This document shows positions 40,121 through 49,623 of a DNA stretch of 64,000 nt, one piece after another (position 1 is the first letter of the stretch; each line of letters starts with the position of its first letter). The stretch is from CAZUHB01 sp964620445. Lineage in GTDB: Bacteria > Planctomycetota > B15-G4 > CAYZWU01. Both the position numbers and the translations under genes were made by a program. The notes beneath the pieces are model-generated. The model worked only from the letters and a program-made list of their open reading frames with translations, made no database searches and was not told the origin of the DNA. The DNA is taken from NCBI GenBank assembly GCA_964620445.1, contig CAZUHB010000028.1, positions 1-64,000 of the forward strand, in the 5' to 3' direction.

Positions 40121-42814
40121 TCACTCTCTCCCTCTATTGTTGCGAACTTTTTCGCCTCTTGAAACAGCCTGCCTGCTCTGTTCCTCCGCGCGCTTGCGGA
40201 GATCGTACTTCTCGCGCCGCGCCCTATCGATCGGGCAGGGTTCGAAGCCGTCCATGTCGGCGCGGGGGATCTGATCGAGTTTCGCGGCTCCGGCCCGGAT
40301 GATCGCCAGCGCCTCATCATGGCCCGCACCACCGTCCGGTCCGAACCGCGCCAGGCAGGGGCTCCACTCGGGCCGGTCGAAACTGATCTGCGGACCCTTG
40401 TTCTGCGCATGACCCGCCAGGCGGCCGAGTGCCACGCCGGTGAGAAGGCTCAAGCGCTCGATCTGGCTGTTGTCGAGCGGAGACCGGCCGGCAAGGTTCC
40501 GCGGGAAAGCGCTGGCATAACTCGGATAGAAGGGCGCATTCAGATCGATCCAGGTCACGATCCGGTCGAACTCCTCGGCGCTGAGCACGACGTCGTGGTG
40601 ACCGGCCTCGAGCAGTTTCACGAGCCGGCTGGCATGGGATCCCCAGGAGTAGGCCTGCTGGATCCGTGCCGGACCGGCGCCCACGACGGTGATCAACTTC
40701 TTGCGCCAGATCTCGTTGTAGGAGGTGTTGAACGTCAATGTCCTGTCGGCGGCCAGGTTCAGGCTCTTCGCGTCTTCGAGGCCGTAATCGTGACACCTGA
40801 CGCAGGCGCGGTCGAACACGGGCTGGACCTCGGCCATGTAATTGAAGAGCCGCGGCGGTCCGCGCCATCCGTCGAGCCGGCTCGGTTCCCGCCGGAGCGC
40901 GCGCGGCATCGAGTTCACCGTCATGGGAGGCGCGGAGAGGCGATCCTCATGGCACCCGACGCAGCCGGTGAGCTCGCCGGGGCGCACGATCGTTCCGCTG
41001 CGCATCGACTGGATCATCTTTCCATCGCCGTCGAGAAGCTGAAAATAGACGAACCTGTCCGCCGGCAACAGAAAATAAGCCGATCCGTCGCTCTCGACAG
41101 GCACCGTGCCGAGGATGCGCTTGTTGTTGAAATCGTGCCAGTTCATTGCAGGGCAGTGGACGCCCTGCCCTCCCCAGCTCGGGTGGGTCCAGTACCTCTT
41201 CTCCGGCGACTCGACAACGCGCAACGACTTGACCGCGCCCCGTTCCACACCATCCATGTGAGTGCCCTGGTAGACGTCGACCACGTAGAAGGCTCCTTCG
41301 CGAGCGGCCAGATCACGGCGCGACGGGATCGGGCGGGGACGATGCCGCGGCCCGATCGGCATCGGATCGAAGCAGCCCGGCGCCTCCTCGTGGAGCAGAA
41401 TCTCGTTGCCGAAGACGTCGACGAGGCAGATCCCCATCTCGTCCCCTCTTCCGGTTGTGCGCGAACAGAGAAAGTACTTGTCGCTGAGCGGAAAGGGATC
41501 CTCGTACTTCGGAGTGACCCCGACGAACGCATCCCAGTTGCCGCGCCCCAGCCTGCGGGCTGCGTCGGCCGGCCAGATGCGAACAACGGAACCGGTCTGG
41601 CACGGTTGAGTGCCTCCCGGCGGGATGTCAGACGCTGACGGAACGGCAGACGCTGACGGCACGTCGGACGCTGACGGAACGGCATCGAGTCCGCGGCGCC
41701 GGTCCACGATGGCGAGCGCGCCCCAGGGACGATCGTGGCACGATCCGAGGATGCAGATCACCTTCTGAGTCCCCGGAATGGGCCGGGCGTCGATCACCCC
41801 GCCAGGCGAGTTCGTGTTGTTGCCGAAGTAGACGGCATGGGCCGTGCCATCCGGATTGGCTGTCCAGAGCCCCTGGGCGTCTCCGAAGTTGCGGTCCACG
41901 TACTCCCACCTGTCGTAGAGGATCCGGCCGTCGGGCAGCAGAGCGGGGTGCCCCTCGAAGAGGGTGCTCTTGCCCACCTGGCGGATGTTGGCGCCATCCC
42001 TCTCCATGCGAAAGAGGTTGGCCATGATGTGGCGGTTGCACATGCAGTACTTCGGCTCGCGCGTCGACGAGAAGAGGATCGTGTCATCGGGCAGATAGAT
42101 CGGGTCGATGTCGGAGACACCGCGCGCCGCGGTGAGGGATCTCAGATTCCGGCCCTTGGTGTCGATCTCGCAGATGTGGTAGTCGTCGCCGATCTCCTCG
42201 CGCATGGAGAAAACGATGGTTCGCCCGGTGAAGTGGAGCTCGGGATCGCGCACGACGCCATCGTCGACTTCGAGCAGCGCCTTCTGCGCGCCGCCCCGGC
42301 TGAAATCGATCGTCTTCAGAGCAGCGCCGCCCTTGAAGCTGGCCGTGTTGATCTCGCCCGTCTGGAAAAGGGTGGCCGTGTTGTGGTGATCCTTGGCGTA
42401 CTGATGGCGGACCACGTAAAGGATCGGCCGGCCGCTCACGAGCGGATTGGATATGAGCGCTTCCCGCTGGAGCGCCCCGAATCTGTCGATCAGCTCCCAT
42501 CCCCCGTCCAGGCCGGTTCGGCCGCCCCCCCCGGCAAGTGCTTTCAGTGAATCGATCTTCTTCTCGATCTGCTCGAGGCGCCGGAGATAGGATCGGCTCG
42601 ATCGGTACTCGTCGGGAAAGGTGAGGGAGAGATCCTCGATCGCCCGGCGCAGGGCGCACAGGTCGAGATCGTTCAGCCTCGACAGGAGCTTCTCCTTCTC
42701 GTGGAGGACGGGGGCGTCGCCGTCCTGCCCGGGAGCCGTACCCGGCGCCGCGCAGATGAAAACGAAAAGGACGATGAATCGGATGCCCGACGGGAGAGAG
42801 CGTTTACGCACCAT
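40121..42814 (-). CDS. HzsA-related exported haem protein
   Basis: An 897-residue protein with a signal peptide (FIVLFVFICAAPGTA). It is of the kind annotated as hydrazine-synthase-alpha-related: a propeller-like middle with RPILYVVRHQYAKDHHN, CNRHIMANLFRMERDG and WEYVDRNFGDAQG, then two CxxCH sites, CVGCH in LTGCVGCHEDR and CVRCH in DRACVRCHDYG. In hydrazine synthase, alpha carries haem sites with unusual ligation; the relatives in non-anammox bacteria have no known reaction. No beta or gamma partner is present, so hydrazine formation is not implied. A 6-residue repeat (VPSASD) lies at about 378-396. It heads the four-gene unit ending with the LanC-like gene. Confidence 0.82.
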   Translation of the reverse strand: MVRKRSLPSGIRFIVLFVFICAAPGTAPGQDGDAPVLHEKEKLLSRLNDLDLCALRRAIEDLSLTFPDEYRSSRSYLRRLEQIEKKIDSLKALAGGGGRTGLDGGWELIDRFGALQREALISNPLVSGRPILYVVRHQYAKDHHNTATLFQTGEINTASFKGGAALKTIDFSRGGAQKALLEVDDGVVRDPELHFTGRTIVFSMREEIGDDYHICEIDTKGRNLRSLTAARGVSDIDPIYLPDDTILFSSTREPKYCMCNRHIMANLFRMERDGANIRQVGKSTLFEGHPALLPDGRILYDRWEYVDRNFGDAQGLWTANPDGTAHAVYFGNNTNSPGGVIDARPIPGTQKVICILGSCHDRPWGALAIVDRRRGLDAVPSASDVPSASAVPSASDIPPGGTQPCQTGSVVRIWPADAARRLGRGNWDAFVGVTPKYEDPFPLSDKYFLCSRTTGRGDEMGICLVDVFGNEILLHEEAPGCFDPMPIGPRHRPRPIPSRRDLAAREGAFYVVDVYQGTHMDGVERGAVKSLRVVESPEKRYWTHPSWGGQGVHCPAMNWHDFNNKRILGTVPVESDGSAYFLLPADRFVYFQLLDGDGKMIQSMRSGTIVRPGELTGCVGCHEDRLSAPPMTVNSMPRALRREPSRLDGWRGPPRLFNYMAEVQPVFDRACVRCHDYGLEDAKSLNLAADRTLTFNTSYNEIWRKKLITVVGAGPARIQQAYSWGSHASRLVKLLEAGHHDVVLSAEEFDRIVTWIDLNAPFYPSYASAFPRNLAGRSPLDNSQIERLSLLTGVALGRLAGHAQNKGPQISFDRPEWSPCLARFGPDGGAGHDEALAIIRAGAAKLDQIPRADMDGFEPCPIDRARREKYDLRKRAEEQSRQAVSRGEKVRNNRGRE
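41629..41682. repeat. Tandem repeat, 3 x 18 nt, in frame
   Basis: Three near-identical 18-nt units (consensus CAGACGCTGACGGAACGG on the plus strand) inside the HzsA-like gene encode VPSASD or VPSASA. Hairpin potential is weak here: TCAG-ACG-CTGA in the first unit. Confidence 0.9.
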
Positions 42815-42982
42815 GACCCTTTCACAACGGTTGACTCAGGAGAACAGAGAATAACATCTGGCGCGCCCCCGCGCGAGTGCCCGCCGCCGGCAGAAACGGC
42901 CGATATGGATGACGGCGGCGCCCCAAGGCGGTTGCCGGTCTTTGCCGGCCGGCCGTGGCGGATCGGGGCGATGGAACAGTGT

Positions 42983-45172
42983 TCAGGATTTCACGAGACG
43001 CGAAAGCCGGACGATCGCGTCCTTGGCCGCGTTCAGGCTCGTCGCAGCCCGTTCCTTTTTGGCGATCTCGAAGGTGAAACGGGCCAGGGCCGCGTCGAGC
43101 TCGCCGAGGGCGGCCTTCACATCGTCGCGCGCCGACCGGGCCGCGAGCTGCCGCAAAATACGTATCTTCTCGTACTCCTGAATCCCCTCGCGCAACCGTT
43201 CGAACCTGATCGAACTGCGCGGCCCGGGATAGACGAGGAAACAATCGCCCGCGCTCCACGTGGTGTGCTTCGTGTCGACGAGCGGATCCTCCACCCAGCT
43301 GTTGAACGCCCAGCGCAGAAAACCGGAGTAGCCGCGGGCCGACGCGTAGAGCCCCTGCCAGGCCGATTCCGCCGTCGGCGAGAAGGTGAAGGTGTTCGGC
43401 CGGGCGGGGCCGCAGCAGACGTAGAAGGTGGTGATCGCGCCTCTTTCGTTCCTCTCGCCCACGATGGCGGGATCGAGGGGCGGATCGATGAACACGCACC
43501 AGTCGTCGATAGCGTCCTTGAGCGCGGGCAGGTTGTGTCCGGCCAGGGCGATCTTGAAATCGGGCGCCGCGTCGCGCACGAGGGCGATCGTCGGCTCCAT
43601 CAACTTCAGGGGCCGTTCGTCCATCGCGATCGCCACGCGGTGGTGCCAGCCCTTTTCCTTCGTATGAGCGGCAAAATCGGTGAGAAAGGGTCTCCAGAAC
43701 TCCTCGAAGAGCGGCTCGCCCGGCGTGACCGTGGCCTCGACGAAATCGCCCGTCGCCCCGTCGAGGTAGCGGATCCGGTTGGTCCACGGAACCATGGAGT
43801 AACAGTTGATCCAATCGTCGAGACCGCACCTCGTGCCGAACTCGACGTACCGATCGAACAGGGTGTAATCGAAGTCGAAGGTGCCGTCCTCACGGCGGGT
43901 CCAGACCACCATCGATTCGAAGGGATCGTAAGTCTGCCCGCCCCAGGGTTGATGAATAATCGACGTGCTCAGGCATTTCTGGCCCGCATCGGCCAGCATA
44001 CGCAGAAGCGGCTCGAGCAGGTCGAAATGCGCCTCCGACCAGACCGGCACACGGTGATAGCGCGCCACGGAGAATGGATTCTGCCAGAGATCGAGGTGGA
44101 ACGCCCAGTCGGCCGGCTCGGGAAGCACGAGAGGCAGCACCTCGAGTGTCAGATCGAAGCGCGCCTCGATCCCCCCTTCGGCCGCGATCTTCACCGCGCC
44201 CGAGTAGAGACCGGGCTGCGCACCCGGGGGAACGTCGATCGAGATCCAGAGCGGCCGCGCGGTGCGGGCGGCCATTTCGAATCGGCCCGTGCCGGCCGGT
44301 TCGTCGAGTGCGTCCCCCACGATTCCGCCCGTGTCCGCTCCCACGTACCGAACGAGCCGGACCTTCGTTGCGCTCGACACGATCTTCCGGCCCGACTCGG
44401 CCACGAGAGGCGTGGTTTCGATCCGAACCTGCGCGCGTTCCTCGGCCGACCAGAGGAGGAGCTGGGCGTGAACCCGCTCGCCGCGCCAGGCGGTTCCCTG
44501 CCAGAGGGTCGTGCCCTCCGGATCGGGGACGGCGTTTCGGTCGTACCGCTCGTCGACCGAGCCGAACCGCCCGTGCAGGCCGGGCGCCGTGCGCTCCCAC
44601 GCCTTGAGGCGCGTATTTTCCTTCTGCATGGCGGCCGGATCGATGTGGAAGCCCTCGATCTCCACGATGTGGCCTCCGGCGCGGTTGCCGGCCGAGTTGC
44701 GCGTGAAGGTGATCCGCACGTAGCGCACGCTTTTCTCCGGAAAGGCGAAGAACTCGCCCTCGGCCGTGGCCGGCGCCGTGTTCATCGTCCTGTCGACGAG
44801 GAGCGACCAGCTCTTGCCGAACTGCGATCCCTCGATACGGTACTGGTAGAAGCGTTTTCCGTCCCAGAAGGTCCAGAGCCGGATCGCGTTGAGCATTTTC
44901 TCGGAGCCCATGTCCAGGGCGAGCCAGACCGGAATCCGCTCGGCGGCCCAGTGATCGCCCGCGTCTTGCGTCCGGCCGTCCAGGGCGAAGGCCGCCACCC
45001 GGTCGGACCAGTGCTTCGACGACGTCACTGCCGCGTCGCGGAACAGATTGACCGAGCCTTCGAAAAATCCTCGATCCTCCGGTTCGTAAAGAGGATGGGG
45101 TCGTCGCTGGGCGGACGCCCAAAGGGGCATGAGGAGAAAAAGACAAACAAAAAGAACGGCTTTCGATCGCAT
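42983..45172 (-). CDS. GH123-like glycoside hydrolase with discoidin domain
   Basis: A 729-residue secreted enzyme (signal MRSKAVLFVCLFLLMPLWASA; GGAA upstream of the ATG). Residues 35-165 form an F5/8 type C (discoidin) carbohydrate-binding domain: HWSDRVAAFALDGRTQDAGDHW and SVRYVRITFTRNSAG. The rest is a DUF4091/GH123-type barrel with WAFHLDLWQNPFSVARYH, VAIAMDERPLKLM (the Asp-Glu pair that catalyses in GH123) and a late GFLRWAFNSW. GH123 enzymes release N-acetylgalactosamine from glycolipids. It closes the sialic-acid operon, 52 nt after the symporter fusion. A GalNAc-containing substrate is inferred from family and context. Confidence 0.85.
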   Translation of the reverse strand: MRSKAVLFVCLFLLMPLWASAQRRPHPLYEPEDRGFFEGSVNLFRDAAVTSSKHWSDRVAAFALDGRTQDAGDHWAAERIPVWLALDMGSEKMLNAIRLWTFWDGKRFYQYRIEGSQFGKSWSLLVDRTMNTAPATAEGEFFAFPEKSVRYVRITFTRNSAGNRAGGHIVEIEGFHIDPAAMQKENTRLKAWERTAPGLHGRFGSVDERYDRNAVPDPEGTTLWQGTAWRGERVHAQLLLWSAEERAQVRIETTPLVAESGRKIVSSATKVRLVRYVGADTGGIVGDALDEPAGTGRFEMAARTARPLWISIDVPPGAQPGLYSGAVKIAAEGGIEARFDLTLEVLPLVLPEPADWAFHLDLWQNPFSVARYHRVPVWSEAHFDLLEPLLRMLADAGQKCLSTSIIHQPWGGQTYDPFESMVVWTRREDGTFDFDYTLFDRYVEFGTRCGLDDWINCYSMVPWTNRIRYLDGATGDFVEATVTPGEPLFEEFWRPFLTDFAAHTKEKGWHHRVAIAMDERPLKLMEPTIALVRDAAPDFKIALAGHNLPALKDAIDDWCVFIDPPLDPAIVGERNERGAITTFYVCCGPARPNTFTFSPTAESAWQGLYASARGYSGFLRWAFNSWVEDPLVDTKHTTWSAGDCFLVYPGPRSSIRFERLREGIQEYEKIRILRQLAARSARDDVKAALGELDAALARFTFEIAKKERAATSLNAAKDAIVRLSRLVKS

Positions 45173-45224
45173 CGTGTTTCTGTTCCTTTCTTCAACCGCT
45201 TTCTTCGAGCGTGACGAATCGCGG

Positions 45225-47906
45225 TTAATCGGGATCTGTCCGATCCCGGAAATTCCAGAGGTTCGGCCGATCGGTCCCGGCCGCGCCACCGGGCAGGACC
45301 AGACTCGCAATATAACCGACAACGAGACAGGAGACGAGTCCCGTGAAGGTATACATAAGAAAAGAGATCGTGCTGTGATGGGCGACCACGTATTGCACCA
45401 CGCCGCTCGCGACGAGCCCGACCACCGCGCCCCGGCCATGAGCGCGGCGGGTGAAGACGCCGAGAATGAAGAGACCGCCCAGTCCTCCCGTGAAGAGGCC
45501 GATGAACATGTTGATCTGGTCCCAGAGCGATTTGATACCCCATCCGGCCATCATCAGGGCGAGGATCGTTCCTGCCGCACCCACGATCAGCGTGATCCAC
45601 CGCGCCAGCGCGAGGCAGGTTTTTTCGTCCGCCTTCTTTTTGAAGCGCCTGTAGAAGTCGGTGGTCACCGCGGCCGCCACCGAGTTCATGCTGCTGTCGA
45701 GGCTCGACATGGACGCGGCGAACACGGCTGCGATCACCAGGCCGGCCACTCCCTCGGGAAGCTGGGAAACGATGAACCAGGGAAAGACGGCGTCGCCGTT
45801 GTCGAGGGTGCAGTTCAGCGCGGCTGGATGGTTCCTGTAAAAAACGTAGAGTGCCGTGCCCATGAAAAAGAAGAGGAGCGACGCCGGTACGCACAGGATC
45901 CCGTTGGTCCAGATTCCGCGCGCGGCCGACTTCTCCGATCGGGTGGTCAGGTAGCGCTGGATCACGGCCTGATCGCTCCCGTAGCTGATCAGGTTGGCCG
46001 AGATGCCGCCAAGGAGCACGACCCAGAAGGTGGCCGACGTGAAATCGAATGTAAAATCGAAGGTGCGGAACTTGTCCGCCGACGCTGCCCTGTCGAGGAG
46101 ACCGAAGAGCCCGCCCTCGGTGAAGAAGACGACGACCACGAGGGAGATGAGAGCTCCCGCGATGAGCACGAAGACCTGGAGCACGTCGGTCCAGATCACC
46201 GCCTCGATACCGCCGAGCACGGTGTAGGCGATGCTGAGGACCCCCATGACCAGGATGCAAAGGGTCACGTCGATCCCGGTCACCACACTGAGCGCGATCG
46301 ACGGCAAGAAGAGCACGATCCCGATCCGCCCGATCTGAAAGAGGATGAACATGGAGCTTCCGACGAGCCGCGCCGCCAGGTTGAAGCGGTGTTCGAGGTA
46401 CTCGTAGGCGGTGGTCACGTTCAGCCGGCGGTAAAAGGGCAGAAAGAGCACGATCACGAGGGGCGCCACGAGCAGGATCGTCATGTTCATCGTCAGGTAG
46501 CGCCAGTCGGTGGCAAAGGTTTTGGCAGGGATCGCCATGAAGGTGATGGCGCTGAGCTGGGTGCCGAAGATGCTCAAGCCCGCCGCCCACCAGGGCACGC
46601 GCCGGCCCGCCTTGAAAAAGTCGTCAGTGCTCTTTTCGCGGCGCGAGAAGTAGACGCCCATCCCCACGAGAGCCGCCATGTAGATCGCCAGAACCACGTA
46701 GTTGAGCGTCCCGAAGGAATCGACCGGGCGTGCGCGCGCCTCCCGGACAGCCGGTGTGCGCACGCCCGGCGCGATCTCGCCGCTGGGGATCACGATCGCG
46801 TCGTTCCATCGCACCGCTGTGGTCGTGACCGGACCGTCGAAGGGCAACCGGTCCAACCGGTGCCATGTGTCGGTGACCGTGTGATAGGCGAGAACGTCCC
46901 GGCTGAAACCGGGGTGGTCGTCGAGAAGCCGGTGGAGCGCCGAGCGGATCCTTTCCCTTTCCCCCTCGGGCGCCTCGTCGATCCGGCGATTCAGCCCTTC
47001 GATCTCGCCGAAGAGGCGGCCGTCGGCGCCGCCGAACACGAGGATGTGATTCGCTCCCGATGCGATTCCGGCCGCGGCCATGATACAGCGCGGCGCCTCG
47101 GCGTCTGGCGCCACGGGGGAGAGGGGCATCCACTCTTCGCCGCGGGGATCGTAGCTCCACCCGTCGGTGAGAAACTCGGTCCGTCCCCCCGGCCCCGTCC
47201 TGCGGCCGCTGAAAAGATAGAACCGGTCCCGCGACCCGTCGCTCTGGCTCGCGCACACGGGAAGCACCCTCTCCGGCCCGGGCCAGGTGTTCAGGCGCTG
47301 CCAGCACAACCGGTTTTCCGGCTGCTCATCGAGATCGAGGCAAAAAAAGGAGCCCGTCCTGCTGGCAGGATCGATCGCCGTCTGGCCGCCGGCCACGAAC
47401 ACCGTGCGGCCGATCACCGCGCCGCCCATGAACGCCAGGGGCCGCGGCAGTGGCGGCAGCACCGTCACACCGACCTGCTGGTCGGCACGATTCCAGGTGA
47501 GGAGGTAGACATCGGCATAGCAGCTCTCGGCGTCGCAACCGCCCGCGCACAGAACGCCCTCGGGCAGGCTGATCGACAGACCGTACGCCAGGGGGCGCGG
47601 CAGCCGGAAATCGCCAACCGACACCCAGCGGGTCGATCCATCCTCCTCCCGTTGCATCACGAAAATCCGGTCGTGCCAGACCTTCGTCCCGCCGCGCCAG
47701 GGCGGACCGTCGGGAAAGTTGGCCCCCCCCGCCACGAGAAGGGCATCGGCGTGCACCCCGACGAAGGCCCCCGCGAAACCGATCTCGTCCCCCGGGAGGC
47801 ATTCGGGCGGCGACCAGTCGAGAAGGCGCTCCGAGTCCTTTCCGTCAGCGCCGTGGGCGGCGGCGACGAGAAGCGCGGCGACGCAGAGTGTGGTGAGGAT
47901 TCTCAT
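45225..47906 (-). CDS. Fusion of NanM-like Kelch epimerase with sodium:solute symporter
   Basis: An 893-residue protein. After a signal peptide (MRILTTLCVAALLVAAAHG) residues 25-400 are Kelch-type blades as in NanM mutarotase (LVAGGANFPDGPPWRGGTKVW, FMGGAVIGRTVFVAGGQTA, LVFGGADGRL). A membrane part with about thirteen helices follows from 425: STDDFFKAGRRVPWWAAGLSIFGTQLSAITFM is the start of a sodium:solute symporter (SSS), with YGSDQAVIQRYL and AAVFAASMSSLDSSMNS later. NanM converts alpha- to beta-N-acetylneuraminate outside the cytoplasm, so the fusion feeds the right anomer to the importer. The start overlaps the sialidase stop by 4 nt. Similar fusions are known in gut and planctomycete-type genomes. 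Confidence 0.92.
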   Translation of the reverse strand: MRILTTLCVAALLVAAAHGADGKDSERLLDWSPPECLPGDEIGFAGAFVGVHADALLVAGGANFPDGPPWRGGTKVWHDRIFVMQREEDGSTRWVSVGDFRLPRPLAYGLSISLPEGVLCAGGCDAESCYADVYLLTWNRADQQVGVTVLPPLPRPLAFMGGAVIGRTVFVAGGQTAIDPASRTGSFFCLDLDEQPENRLCWQRLNTWPGPERVLPVCASQSDGSRDRFYLFSGRRTGPGGRTEFLTDGWSYDPRGEEWMPLSPVAPDAEAPRCIMAAAGIASGANHILVFGGADGRLFGEIEGLNRRIDEAPEGERERIRSALHRLLDDHPGFSRDVLAYHTVTDTWHRLDRLPFDGPVTTTAVRWNDAIVIPSGEIAPGVRTPAVREARARPVDSFGTLNYVVLAIYMAALVGMGVYFSRREKSTDDFFKAGRRVPWWAAGLSIFGTQLSAITFMAIPAKTFATDWRYLTMNMTILLVAPLVIVLFLPFYRRLNVTTAYEYLEHRFNLAARLVGSSMFILFQIGRIGIVLFLPSIALSVVTGIDVTLCILVMGVLSIAYTVLGGIEAVIWTDVLQVFVLIAGALISLVVVVFFTEGGLFGLLDRAASADKFRTFDFTFDFTSATFWVVLLGGISANLISYGSDQAVIQRYLTTRSEKSAARGIWTNGILCVPASLLFFFMGTALYVFYRNHPAALNCTLDNGDAVFPWFIVSQLPEGVAGLVIAAVFAASMSSLDSSMNSVAAAVTTDFYRRFKKKADEKTCLALARWITLIVGAAGTILALMMAGWGIKSLWDQINMFIGLFTGGLGGLFILGVFTRRAHGRGAVVGLVASGVVQYVVAHHSTISFLMYTFTGLVSCLVVGYIASLVLPGGAAGTDRPNLWNFRDRTDPD

Positions 47907-49558
47907 CGCGTCTCTTTCGAGGGTTTTGGTTCCCGGAGATCGTCGAGCCGGAACCGCTCGAAGCGGATCGTCTCGTAGGGATGCGCCTCTCCCGCTTCGA
48001 AGAGGCAAGCCGCGCGATCGTCCCCGAGGAAGGCGAGGCAAGAGTAAGCGGACGGACCGGGATGAATGACGCGCGCTGCCGTCCAGGTCTCCCCCTCGTC
48101 GAAACTGGCTCGCACGGTCATGGCGACCCTGCTCGTCTCGTGGGCCGGGTTCGCGAAGAGCACCACCGGACCGGCTCCTTCGGTGCGCGGTTGGCAGCGG
48201 ATGATCGAAGCCTGGCACCGCGGCCCCACGAGGGTCCTGTCCACGGTCGACTCCGACCAGGTCGCCCCCCCATCGGCGCTCGTGGTCACGATCCTGAAAG
48301 GTTCGGCAACGGTTCTGGCCCGCCGCGCGTTCAGAAGGAGGGTGCCGTCGGCCCGCTCGATGACCTGGCACTCGTTGGAACCGTCGCCGGTCGAGCCCCC
48401 GATCAGCCAGCTCTTCCCGTGATCGTCGGAATAGACCACGTGCGACCGGTACTGCACCGCGTCGCCGCTCACCTTGTGGTCGCAGGGAATGACGAGACGG
48501 CCCGCGTGCCGGCCGCGGCCGAGTTGAATGCCGATTCCGGGACCGGTGGCATACCATGACCACGAGTCTTTCTTCGCCGAGCCGGTGATCTCTTCCGGTT
48601 CGGTCCAGGTCAGGCCGTCGTCGTCCGATCGACAGACGAAAACCCGGCGCGTGTCCTTCGAGGTGCCACCCACGATCGCACCCTCGTGGTCGTCTCCCCT
48701 GTTCCACGTGGAGAGGAGCCAGATCGTTCCCGTGTCGCGGTCCACCACGGGGCACGGATTGCCGCACGTGTTCGGTCCATCGTCCCACAGGACGGTTTGT
48801 TTCGACCACGTGCCGCCCTTGTCTTCCGACCGCCGCATCACGGTGTCGATATCGCCGCTGTCGGACCGGCTCCGCTTGCGTCCCTCGCAGAAGGCGAGGA
48901 GCGTCCCCCTGGCCGTGACGAGGAGCGCCGGAATGCGGTAGGTGTTGTAGCCGCCCGTGCCGCTCACGAAAAGTCCCTCCACCGGCCTGCGATCTTCCAG
49001 CGTGCCGGAGGCGCTGAAGAGGACGACGTCCATGACCGACCGCCACGGCCGCAACCCGAACGGGCCGACCCGGTTCGCGTGGTAGGGTAAGCCGTGTACT
49101 TTCTTGCCGTCGATGAAAAAGACCAGATCCGACCCGGAACGCCGCGCCTCGAAGCGGAACGTTTCCGAAGCCTTGATCCACCGAGCGCTCTCGCCGACGG
49201 TGCGCGTCTTGCCGAACCTCGGTCCTTCGACGAAGAGCGATCCGCGCCGTCCGTCGAATCCGAAATGATCGCCGCCGAGAACGAACGACGCCGCCGTGCC
49301 CTCGAGCTTCTGCAAACAGAGAACGGCGGTCACCGCGAAATCGCCGGCGCCGAGCTCCTTGCCGGCCCAGAGATAATTGCCCTGCCCCGAGCAGCGAAGG
49401 CGTCCCTCATGGCTCTGCCACGCCGCGCCCGACTCGACCACGGACAGGGCCCGGCCCTCGGCCACGAACGAGACCGCGTCGGCCGGTTCGGCCCCCGACA
49501 GGCGAAGGCCTGCCAGAAGGCCGCAGACGATCAGAAGGGCGGGAATTCTCGAGGCCAT
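47903..49558 (-). CDS. Secreted sialidase (GH33)
   Basis: A 551-residue exported enzyme with signal peptide (ALLIVCGLLAGLRLSGA). Residues 30-185 form a concanavalin-like binding domain. The catalytic propeller follows: the YRIP motif (NTYRIPALLVTARGTLLAFCEGRKR) supplies an active-site arginine, and five Asp boxes are visible: SEDKGGTW, SDDDGLTW, SDDHGKSW, SADGGATW and SFDEGETW. Bacterial GH33 enzymes release terminal sialic acid from glycans. It is followed with 4-nt overlap by the NanM-symporter fusion, which would take up the product. Confidence 0.95.
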   Translation of the reverse strand: MASRIPALLIVCGLLAGLRLSGAEPADAVSFVAEGRALSVVESGAAWQSHEGRLRCSGQGNYLWAGKELGAGDFAVTAVLCLQKLEGTAASFVLGGDHFGFDGRRGSLFVEGPRFGKTRTVGESARWIKASETFRFEARRSGSDLVFFIDGKKVHGLPYHANRVGPFGLRPWRSVMDVVLFSASGTLEDRRPVEGLFVSGTGGYNTYRIPALLVTARGTLLAFCEGRKRSRSDSGDIDTVMRRSEDKGGTWSKQTVLWDDGPNTCGNPCPVVDRDTGTIWLLSTWNRGDDHEGAIVGGTSKDTRRVFVCRSDDDGLTWTEPEEITGSAKKDSWSWYATGPGIGIQLGRGRHAGRLVIPCDHKVSGDAVQYRSHVVYSDDHGKSWLIGGSTGDGSNECQVIERADGTLLLNARRARTVAEPFRIVTTSADGGATWSESTVDRTLVGPRCQASIIRCQPRTEGAGPVVLFANPAHETSRVAMTVRASFDEGETWTAARVIHPGPSAYSCLAFLGDDRAACLFEAGEAHPYETIRFERFRLDDLREPKPSKETR

Positions 49559-49623
49559 CGATTCTGTCTCCTCGTTCTGAAGGCGGATCGTTCAATTTCA
49601 GGCGCACCCGGCGTCCGTCGCCC

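Noticed and set aside
40121..42814. Hydrazine synthase and anammox metabolism
   Set aside because: Only a relative of the alpha subunit is present, without beta or gamma partners; such relatives are widespread in non-anammox bacteria.
45129..47978. Open frame of more than 900 codons opposite the NanM-symporter fusion
   Set aside because: Its translation is low-complexity, rich in His, Arg, Asp and Glu, and mirrors a gene with clear Kelch and symporter motifs.
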